From: Toxotes chatareus
Taxonomy: Eukaryota; Chordata; Actinopteri; Toxotidae
Direction of reading: 5' to 3'
Assembly: GCA_016801885.1 (NCBI GenBank)
Contig: CM028882.1
Location: forward strand, 19,237,047-19,301,046
DNA length: 64,000 nt
A program made the position numbers and the translations under genes. The notes beneath the pieces were generated by a model. That model ran no database searches and had not been told where the DNA came from. It was given only the letters and a program-made list of their open reading frames with translations. The first letter of the stretch is position 1; each line of letters begins with the position of its first letter. Positions 49,101-59,818 of this stretch are shown piece by piece.

Positions 49101-52100
49101 CCACCAACACCTGTCGTTTTGAGTTGATTTCCAAAATGGAATCGTAACAGGCGTACATACAATCAGAGTGGTAGTGTGGGGCAGGGGAACTCTGAATCTC
49201 ATCTCCAGTCTTAGATTCCCGTTGAAATGGGGGACAACGCGCCGTTGTCTTCTCCCGGTTGAGATTGAATACAAACAAAGAGTAACCGTCGTTAAATTCT
49301 CGACGATCGATGCTCAGAGGTAAATCTTTGAGATGTCTCCCTGTGGCCATGAACACGTTGTAAAATTCTCTGACCGAAATCCCGCCATTAAATCGGGTTG
49401 GAAAGCTTTGGCGGGAATCTGTTTGCCGTCCTGACAGAGGGCCAGATATTCCACGTCGTTGTGGATAAAATTGAAGGCTTACAGCCCTCGACCCTGTGAA
49501 GGCTTTCAGGGTTTACCATGCCCAAAACCACGATTTGGGCATAGCCCCGAGAAAGAGATTCTCCTGATTACATACCCTGGAATTCTCTGGAATGGAGTAG
49601 GTTTTTACGTTGATGCGCCGACAAGGGGTAGAGCGCTGCTATCTTCAGTAAAGCCGCTGCATGACCTAAGCGCACGGCCGGGAAACGGTGACTTTTTTTT
49701 TGACAAACAGAGAGGCCCCTAATATCTTCAAACGAAAATTGAGTTGCGGGGCCCCATCAGGCAGAAAGAGTCGCTGGAGCGGTTCAGTTTAATTCTCATA
49801 TCCACGTTGTTCAAAAGGAGCCTCTCGCAGAAAAACAGGTCGCCGTGGAGAGGACCCATCAGGTGTACTTTCTAGAATTGACCGTGAAGGCGGCTCTCTC
49901 ATTCAGCCCTCTGTTAGGCCCGTTATTGATCACTATGGAGTCCATGGCTCCCCGCCAGATCTTTGTAAAAAAGACCCGCCGCTTAAATTGACTCTTGAGC
50001 GTGTCTCCTGAAAAGTTGAGCAGAGTTTCAATGATGGCTCTGTAAGGGTGTGTGGAGCTAGACTGAGAAATCAGTCGATCCCCAGAGTCACGCCGCATTG
50101 GCTGAACATTGTATTCAGAGGATAATTCACAAGGCCCACGGGCGCATCATTCGCCAGGTCGGTACCGCCGACATTGGTAATTTTCACGCCAACACGTAAC
50201 AAAGTATCGTTGAGATCCAAATACTTTTCACCATCTCCTGGGATAAAAACTCAATGGGGCCCCTTCGGTGATGGCGGAGATAGGTGAAATTTCAGTGTAC
50301 ATCTTATCTTCGACAGACAGCTGGGTCATGGGGGCTGAAAATAAATCCAGTTCCGCTTAGAGTGCATTCGGGAGATTTATGATGTAAAAGAGCCATTTTA
50401 AAGGAATATTATTTCCCCCTAGCGCTTAAAAGATGTCAGACTTTCTGGTAGACTTCCTTCCTTACGCTTGCTTCTACCGAGTGAGTTTGTCTTTGAACCT
50501 CACGGGCTTTTTTAGACGAGCTGAAAACACGCTCTCCAGGCGGTCTCTTTTTCAATCTGCGCGATAACACGAAAAATACCGCCTGATCCTCTTGCTTCTT
50601 GTGATCGGTTAATTTCTCCGTTGTTCGGCTGATCACATCCGGCGCGATGTGGCTAGCGGTCGATTTAAGATGAGGTTTAGCGATGGCAAAACCTCTTTTG
50701 AGCAGAGGGGACACGTAAACTAAATAATTTGGAAAATATAGAACCTATACCGCGATCGCACATGACGGGTGCTCCAGAAACCCGGTAAGGCACCCCGACT
50801 TGACTTTCATAATAGCCGACAAAGCGTTGAGGATCTTCTCTCCAGCGATCTGAGCCATGGCTTTTCTCTCAAGCAGAGCGTAGCCGCAGACCGTCCGGTA
50901 GATACTGAACAAGGGCCTTATCAGGCGTCAGAAGTTATATAGAGACGGTGTTCAACGTCGAATGTTAGCCGGTTTAAAGTGTAGCTTGACGATGGTCTTG
51001 CCGTAAACAAAGTTTACGGTCTGTTGCGATCCGCTTTTGATCTCGATGTGGATATTTTTGATGTACTTTTTTGACACGGGTACATAATGTACAGTATGAT
51101 ATCTGATGCTCACCGACGCTAAAATGCCCTTTGATGTTGACCACTCCCAGAAGCGGGAGTAACTATCGCCCACCGCTTGATACTGAACGAGGTCTGTGTA
51201 AACGCATAAGCTATTGAACCCCGCGTTGAGATCGGCGGGTAGGTGGCGGACGGTTGGGTCCGAGAGTCCACCATTCGTCCGGTTTTAGGCTCAGCATGTA
51301 ACCCAAGCGAGTGGGGACGAGGATTCTGTACCGCCGCCTCCTTTGAAGTCAAAGCGCTTGGTCACGTTGTTGAAAGAAATGTCGGCGCCGGGATGTGCTT
51401 TTTAATGGCGGACTATATGATCCAGGAGTTCTTTTGACTGTCATAATATCCTCCCTACCAAATATCAGGTTTGTCACCGACCCTACTCTGTCAGGCGGTT
51501 CACCTTCTTTCAGTTTTGACAATACAAAATAAGACCCGACCGGAGATAAGTTATACCAGGTGTGGGGTAAACGATTTCACAGAGACCCACGACCCAGTCT
51601 CCGCCAGTTCGATGGGTTTAGCCAGATCCGTCGTGGTAACTAGAACTGGTGTTATTTTTAAACATTTCCAGACTGGCGTTGAAGGCAGGGGTGACGAAAC
51701 CCGCCTTGGTTCAAGAGTCCATACTGAGCGAGCGAAAGAAAGCGAAAGCGAAAGTGACTAGAGGAACGAATAATGAAAGCCGCGGTCGCGAGGCACACAG
51801 ATTTAAATGTCTTTCAGATCCGAGGCTTTGACCCAACTGTTGAATTTCTCAGGCCAGTTTTTCCAACGTATTAAAACCTGTTTTACACCCCTGACGGCAC
51901 GCCTTTTCAAAATTTCTTCCACTCTGTACGCTCTGTCTTTAGCCATTTTTACTTTCTGCAACTCTGCTTCAGAAACGATCCCTGGATAGGTTCACCATCA
52001 TAATCTTTTGAGCCTGTATACCGGAGGGGTACGAGGTAGGCGGTCTGACACCGTAAACACTTCGCCTGTGAAACTTTGTTCGTATTTTTATCAAACACCC

Positions 52101-55100
52101 TCGTAGTTTGGATATTCTGACCAGTTCCCCTTCTTAAACTTCATCTTTGGCGCCTCTCTGTGTCGAGAGGGAAACGTGCCGCATAAATTTTGAAACACTT
52201 GAGAGGCGCTTCTCCGAGGTCACCTGCGCAGGAGTCATTTTAATACTGCTGTGGAAGCTGTTGTTGTAGCTGTCGCACCAAATGTTGTAAGACGCCGAGG
52301 TATCGATGAGTATTGTTGGTCGTAAAATATCTCCACATTCTAGTTTTCAGCGCACGGTTAAATCTTTCAATCACCGAGGCCTTCAGGTCACTGGCTGTAG
52401 CAAAATGTACTATACCGCATTTCTTCATCAGGGCTTCAAACTTTTGGTTGAAAAATTTTTACCCGCGCCTGTTTGCAGCTTTTCCGTGTTTTGCTGTCTT
52501 GGAAAATAGATTCAAAGGTCGACGTTACTGCATCGGCCGCCTTTTTTTCTTTAACGCCCGGACATAGGCCTTTTGGAAAATACATCGATGACCGTTAATA
52601 AATACTTGTACCCGCTCGTTATGTTCGGACAGAGCCTGCATGTCACAAAGATCAGCCTGAAATTGGTTTAAAGGCCGGGGACAAACACTCGGTTTCTGGG
52701 AAAATGTATTCTGGAGGGTTTGTGCAGAGTGTAAGCGCCTTGCTCGGATAAAAACTCTCTGACGTTTTCGGTCTTGACTTTCTCTCCCGCTTCATCTTGC
52801 ACGGCTCATGGAGTCGATCTACTCCTCCAAAGCTGCCCGGATGAGCAGGGTTGTAATACACTCTTTTCATCACCACGCCTCACCCATCCCTCCCTTCTTC
52901 AGTAGTTTCTAACGCTGAAATGAAGCAACAATGAGACTAGAGTGCTTTTTATTGTTTTTTTTCTTTCTTTATTTTTTAGGCGCATACATGTTTCAACAAC
53001 ACCAAAAAAATAGCTAAATACAATGTTTAAAGAACATAACATAATACAATGTATGAAGAACATAGCTAAATACAATGTTTGAGCAAAATAGCTAAATACA
53101 ATGTTTAAAGAACATAACTATAATACAATGTATGAAGAACATAGCTAAATACAATGTTTGAAGAAAATAGCTAAATACAATGTTTGAGCAAAATAGCTAA
53201 ATACAATGTTTAAAGAACATAACATAATACAATGTTTGAGCAAAATAGCTAAATACAATGTTTGAAGAAAAATAGGTAAAAAACAATGTTTGAAGAAAAA
53301 ACGGCTATATATACAATGTTTGAGCAAAAAATAGCTAAAAATACAATGTTTGAAGAAAATAGGTAAAATACAATGTTTGAAGAAAAACGGCTATATATTA
53401 ATGTTTGAAGAAAAATATCAAAAGCATGCCCATCTAACTTTTTAAAATTTTTAAAGCTGCTTAGCACGGAGGGATCCGAGTGAGTGTAAACGATGTAGTG
53501 TAATTTCACCAGTTCAGCGGTGATAGACAGAGGCAAGTTGTTTTGCAGACAGTAACTGGCAGCATCCACAAACAAAGCATACAGACTGAACACATGACCG
53601 GACTGATACGAAAAAAAAAGAGTCTCTAGTCCATTCTTTCACAATTTTTTCCAAGGTCTCTGACAAACTACCTGGGTTGATGCACACAGCATCGTGGTAC
53701 AAACGCTCTGCCAAGGGGTGTCGACAGAGCAGGAAACTAACTTTGTCCAGAATGTTTTCCATTCGTATGCGATTTCAGCTACTGTAGAGTCTCTCAGCCT
53801 TGAGATTTTGTTTTGAATAACTTGATCCAAAAGATGAATTAACTGAGAAATGGCAGATAGGTCTTCCACAGCCCTCACACATTTTGCCCACTGATGACCC
53901 ATTTTGTTATTTTCACAAAAGGACTTACTTATCGCTCCAGCACTCGCTGACTGCTCGCAGTTGTCCGATTTTCACCACATCCTCTCCGATCAAGTCATCG
54001 ACATCTCGCTGATGCTCTCGCCGATTTTCCTGACCGATTTCAGTTCGTGTAAAAGGGTTTCTGTCACGATCTGACTCTCTCTCGCCCTCGACTCGGATGT
54101 TGCGCAAGGTCAGTAGACGTTGAATGGAAGGAATCAATCTGGGAGTACAAAGTCGCCTCATCAGCCCATAGTAGTTGGTCTGGTAAAACCTTCTTCAAGT
54201 ACTTCCAGACACATGTGTTGGGTCTGGCTAGGATGGTTGACCAGACAGCCGTAGCAGTTGTCACGGAGGAACTTGTGAACAGTCAGGTTGAGCAGATGGT
54301 ACAAGCCGGATTTTACAGCCTCGATGAGCGCCGATGAGATCCAGCCGCCGACTTCGCCGACTTTCTCCACCAACTGCGTTTTCTGATAAAGTTGAAGGAG
54401 GCTGGGAGGCAGGGATCGGGAGTCCTCCCGCCTGAGGCGACGGAGCTAGGGGACTGCTCGGGCCTCCTCCTCCGCCTGAGGCGACGGAGCTAGGGGAGTG
54501 CTCGGCGCCCTCCGCATGATCTGAGGCGACGGAGCTAGGGGACTGCTCGGCGCCCTCCACGCCTGAGACAATCTCTGCATCTGAGATACTGGAGGCGGGT
54601 GATGAAGGTGGTGGTGAGGGCTGCTGTGGAGACATACCCTGAGTAGCGGAGGCTGGGGATGGAGGCGGTGAGGGCGGCGGTGTAGCCGAACCTGGGCCTC
54701 TTCCATGTCTGAGGACTGTAAAAGGGCGTGAAGCTTGGCGACCTCGATGCTGCCGAACCGCCGCAAGTGGAGCAGACCGCTGTGCATGGAGCCCCTTTTG
54801 AACAGCAAGCCTCGCCGTGTTCCATCTCGCCACCGAACATATCTTTTCTTCACTTTCCAAGTCTCTTTTATAGTGCTTTGGGGCGTGGTCTAGGAGGATG
54901 CTGCAGAGGGGGGGTGGAAGAGTCTAGAAGGTCAAGGCTTTTTTCACCACTAAAGCCTCCCTCCAGTTGCGACAGTTACGGAAAAGAGTGTTGATATTTC
55001 CTTCCGCTGCCATCATCGCTTTCATGCCAGACACGTAAACGGCAGGGCTAATAATGTACGGAATACGCCGCAGTCTGAATTGAAACACTCCAAAACAAGG

Positions 55101-58100
55101 AACTCCTTACTGCCCGGATCCTCGGACGTCCGCAGGCTGACCCGGAGGAACCATCGACCGCAGACCGTAGTTTTGGACAGCCATACGGCGCTGAAAGTGA
55201 TCTTTTTTCGTGCCAGCTCCGTGATCGGTGGGGAGAGGCTGCAAGCCCCACAGCTCTCTGGTGTTGGGCAATCACACTCGATGACCTCTAACGGCTCGGG
55301 ACCTTTGCGACGCGCCGATACATTAGCAAGTGTTTCAGCACACCCCAATCGACAGAAGTCAGCGTAGCTATGGTGGACAGAGTTCCCAAGGCTTCATCCT
55401 GACCCCGCTGATACAGCCACAGCTCCCCTGTTTCAGATTTTGAACGCATAACCCCACCATCCACACAGTCCGTAGGGCTGTAAAGACCATTCTTCTTTCA
55501 GAGCCACGGAGGATGGCGCCTGCAGTCGCCGCGAGATACACCGTTGTTCTCTTTGGGGTATTCGGCCTCGAGGGCTACTACTCTTCAGAGACATTGATGG
55601 GAGTCTCGCTAATCAGCGATCTGGTTAGATCGGGCGCCTTTTGCTGAGGCTCACTGACGACGCCTTCCATCATGGTTTCTTCGTTGTCTGTCTTATGGGC
55701 TCCTGTCTGGTCTTTCGTCGCAAAAACTCACAGTCTTCTTCATTTCCTTCGCTCAGAGAAAACCGCTTGCGATCGTTGTCACACCTCATTTTTCCCGACA
55801 TGATGACTGCTATACTGTGCTGCCTCTTTTGCAACTTGGAAACTTTGTGTTTTTCAGAACCTTTATATTCGTTTTCAGCTACTATATCTCCTATGGAAAA
55901 TGGCTGGAGGAGGGGAGGGATGATGAGGGGTTTTCCCAGGGGGCGTGGACCAAGGGGAGGGGTGTGTGACGTCATACTAGGGGAGGGGTCACGTGGGTCC
56001 TGTGGCGGGAAGGGAGGGGGTCAACTGGCGGTCAACTTGGGGGGGTCGGGGGTCATAAATTATCTTGACAGAAGGGTGTACTCTATTCTCTCTCTGGGCG
56101 ATATGGACCAAAAGTCATATCCCGATATCTTCAGGGTAAATCGATATTCAGCCTGAAGATATCCCGATATCTTCAGGCTGAATATCGATTTACGATATAT
56201 ACCCCGATATTTTTATCACAAAGTGAGAGCAAATGTTCAGTCAAAGTCAAAGCCAAACATGACATGTCACATGTCACGATTAATTTATTTAACCTCTATT
56301 TAACAATCAGTTTTTCAACAGAGACCTGGTCGAAATAGCAGCATAAAACACAAAGTAAAACACCAATAGCCAAGTGTAATATGTGACCGAAGCACTGCAT
56401 CCTCAGCCACCCATTCAGCTCTGGAAGCGGTGCTGAGAGCTCCAGGTTAGCAGCTTGCTTGGATCAGATCAGATCTTTTTATAAACTTTATTAATTCCCG
56501 TAGGGAAATTTTTTGAAGTCACACGAGATAGCAATGAATGCACTCGGGTGCGGAGTCTGTAACCGGGCTATTGCAGAGTGAATGACGTCACACGCGGTGT
56601 TTGGGTTTGCAGAGGGGGGAACATAAACTGCCACCATGATAACATGAGAAAACTCCCTGGGCACACAGTTCAACATCCGGGCCACAGATGCGCTCCTTCA
56701 TGGTGATGTGAGCGGGGTTACACCACCGATTATTCACCAGAATGGCAAGCCCTCCCCTTTGCGCTTACCGCTCCTGACGCAGTCTCTGTCGGCACGGACC
56801 GCGTGGAAGCCCCTGATGGTAGCGTTATCATCAGGAACATCCTGGTGTAGCCATGTCTCCGTGAAGCACATCACACTACACTCACGATACTCCCTCTGAC
56901 TCTGGGCCAGCGCCATCAGCTCGTCCATCTTATTTGCGAGGGACCTCACGTTCCCCATGATGATAGAGGGGAGACACGGCTTAATACTTCTCCTTTGATG
57001 TTTCAGAGCCTCCCTCTTCCTCCGTAACTTTTTGTTTCCTCTGCATCCCCGGTGTGTCTTGCGCCAAATTTCAACAGGGATCTGCTCTTGCCTTGTCAGT
57101 GAAAAAGCCGGCTTGAGGTCTAACAGCTGATCCCTGGTGTAAACAATGCGGGCCGTGTGGTGTTGTTGCGTCGCTACGCCGAAAAAAGTAACGCAACGGC
57201 AAACAAAAGCCCCAAAAATCTCACAACCCACATGTCTCAGTGTGATGAAAAGAAAGTAATCCAACGTATTAAAGAAAAATAACGAAAAGTGCCTCAAAGA
57301 TAAGAAAAGTAGAATAAAAGTGAAAGAAAATCGGGAGCTGCCGTAACAGGCTGCACACGTAGTGACGCATGCGCACTGGATGGATCAAGGATCACAGCGC
57401 AAGTTTGAACTATATCGATATATACGATATGGCCTAATTTCATATCCCATTTAAAAATATATCGATATATCTTTTATATCGATATATCGCCCAGCCCTAC
57501 ATTCACCTGGATGAAATGACTGATTTACATCAAGTTTGTCCAGTCAAGAGTTTGTTTGTTGCCTCACAGAATAAACAGTAAGAGAAATTTAGGATAACAA
57601 AACATGAGTGCACTAGCATGAGGCCCAATGTGTAATGAGAAAAAACACATAAATTTACAAGAATGACTAGAATGCGTGATGAATGAATGTACTGATCAGA
57701 AACAGCGGAACAAAACTACCCTGAACACAAATGATGTTGCCATCTGCCGAATTCTTCTCAATAGATATGTGCTGATTACAGAGATACTATGACAACACGT
57801 TGAATTCTTCACAAACCTCCAAGCCAGTTTGAGAGCTCCTCTGGTACAGACTGACAGACAGAGCAGTGACTCATCTGATAAAATCTTGACTCCAGCTGGA
57901 TCGCAGATGCCACATCTCTCTGCCAGCCAGTATTTCTCACCTCTAAATCTGTCTTTTCCTGTCTTGATTGACCTTCAACAATACCTATACCTATCAATGA
58001 ACTACCAACAAGACCATGCAGCACAACGAGTTACTATGGTTACACCACACGCCATATAGGAGTGGGGTGTGGCAGACATGCGGCTGCATTTCATTAGCCA

Positions 58101-59765
58101 AATTTTAGTGTGTGTGTGTGTGTGCATGCATGCCTAAGACTCAGGGGAAATGATGATCAGATCTATACTGCACGGCAGAAAGGACGGATAGAATCAGACG
58201 AAAAGCAAGACACACTATGTCTGTCCACTGATTAGGGGAGTACAGCGGAAACACAACAACTCACTACCAGCTGGGTGTCCTGCTGGTCTCATTTAGTCCC
58301 TTCTTCTCGCCAAACAAACTGATTCTGAAAATAGACTCCATTTATTATCACCTCACACCTCTCCAGAAAACATGTTTAGCCACATTTCAAGTGTTTATCT
58401 GACACTTGTGCGTCCCTATTTGCTCGCTGATCTTATTTTCTTATTTCATCACCATATTGCTCTTAGTTTGATTGATGAAGATTGCTTTCACTCACGTTTG
58501 TAACGGAGCAGTATCAGTCACTTGGCCGTTAGAGCAGAAGATCAAACCGCCCTCCCTCAGAGGAGAAAGCTTTGTCTACAAAGAAACTGCTGCTGTTTTA
58601 CATGAAAGACTGGCACAAAACCTGATGTTTACCAATGATGTCTTTGAAATTTCTGCTGCCAGACTTCACTGCAACAGAGCTGGATATATTTCATAGGAAA
58701 CCTCATGTCACAGATATTATTCACCGGAAAAGAAATACATACCACTCCAAGGTATTTACATACAGAGCAATGGCATTTAAAACATTCAGTGACAACACTG
58801 AGTTCTCCTCAGATTTGTCCAGACCATTTTGAACCACGGATTTCTATCTAGTCTGATATAAACTTCCAGGTATTATAGAACATTAAAGGCCTAACCAGCC
58901 CTATACACCGCCTACAAGATGGCACAGGCTCTCTGACACTGCAGCGCTATAAAAACTCGGAGGAACAAATGAGTCGATTTAGGATACTGCATTTCTCCAC
59001 ATGCTCAACATGTTACAACACCCACTTAGGTGATGATATTGCACAGAGACCTGTTGGCACCAAAACACCCACCACGGTTTGTGAGGCTTGTCTGGATATT
59101 AGCCACATTTCTGGGACCCAAAAAAAGGGAAATAAATCTCAGCATTTTCTGAAGGAAGGGGAGCTTGTAAAAGACTTTCGTAAAACACAGTATAATCACT
59201 GCTAGGAGTCCATGGTCGATTAAAGGTCCTTTTTAAAACACACTTTTACATTCTGCTTCCTTTTGCTGTTTCCATAACAACCGTGAAGTGATGGAAGAAT
59301 GTGCTCTATAACCCTCAGGACTCAATAACAACGAGAAAACACACACCACAGCTGCATACATGCACATATGCATTCGTCGGCCGCCAGGAAACACACACAC
59401 ACACACACCAAGCTTCTGGCTTACTCTGCTTAAGTCTGTAAAAGAACACACATACAGTTACATTTAAACAATTGTATGGCATAGCTGTAAAAATCCTGTA
59501 GCGCAGTAGAGTGGGCAGGAATATAAAACCAAGACTCTGTGAGGCGGCACTCAGCTTTAAACAAATCTCCAGATTATTCGTGTTATTCTCATTGATAATC
59601 AATCATATGGATCAGTTCAGACAGGATATCCCATTAGACACCTACGCACCATCTCATTAAGTCAAAGTCACAAAGTCTGTTTATTCCACTGTAGTAAAAC
59701 TCACATGCTCCCGCTCCATGTCTGTCCCCCTCTCGCTCATAAACACATAACGTCTCCGTCTCCGT

Positions 59766-59818
<53 letters not shown>

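Larger units (their letters stand above)
40156..56087. mobile_element. Endogenous Maverick/Polinton (adintovirus-class) DNA virus, about 15.9 kb
   Basis: The insert is bounded by inverted terminal repeats of about 185 bases and carries the diagnostic Maverick/adintovirus set: protein-primed family-B DNA polymerase, packaging ATPase, adenovirus-type cysteine protease, two capsid-type genes and a retroviral-type integrase with a chromodomain-like end. Genes are arranged in two convergent blocks meeting at 48.44 kb. It is rich in CpG compared with the flanking intron. Most reading frames are broken by single-base shifts, so the copy is defective as written. It lies in an MSH3 intron. No target-site duplication is visible. 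Class assignment is secure from gene content; the exact clade is inference. Confidence 0.93.
56094..57500. mobile_element. hAT-like non-autonomous repeat (GGGCGATAT ends) interrupted by a LINE
   Basis: Left part 56094-56220 begins CTGGGCGATATGGACC; right part 57,410-57,500 ends ATATCGCCCAGCCCTA. The terminal GGGCGATAT/ATATCGCCC pair and repeated TATCGATATA motifs are those of a very common fish repeat with hAT-type ends. The first bases of the usual left end appear lost at the virus junction. A 58-bp palindrome and a LINE fragment lie inside. Confidence 0.6.

Noticed and set aside
53004..53418. CRISPR-like repeat array
   Set aside because: Units are imperfect, AT-rich and contiguous without unique spacers, in a vertebrate genome; it is a minisatellite.
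40156..56087. Herpesvirus-piggyBac fusion (Teratorn-like) element
   Set aside because: The element is only about 16 kb and has protein-primed polymerase, adenain-type protease and retroviral-type integrase; no herpesvirus genes or piggyBac transposase are seen.
56904..56925. Plus-strand AGCTCGTCC as the missing MSH3 Walker B segment
   Set aside because: Its reverse complement belongs to the LINE endonuclease frame (MDELMAL), not to a MutS domain.
58969..59205. Cysteine-containing 78-codon open frame
   Set aside because: Single short frame without similarity, splice signals or codon pattern in an MSH3 intron.
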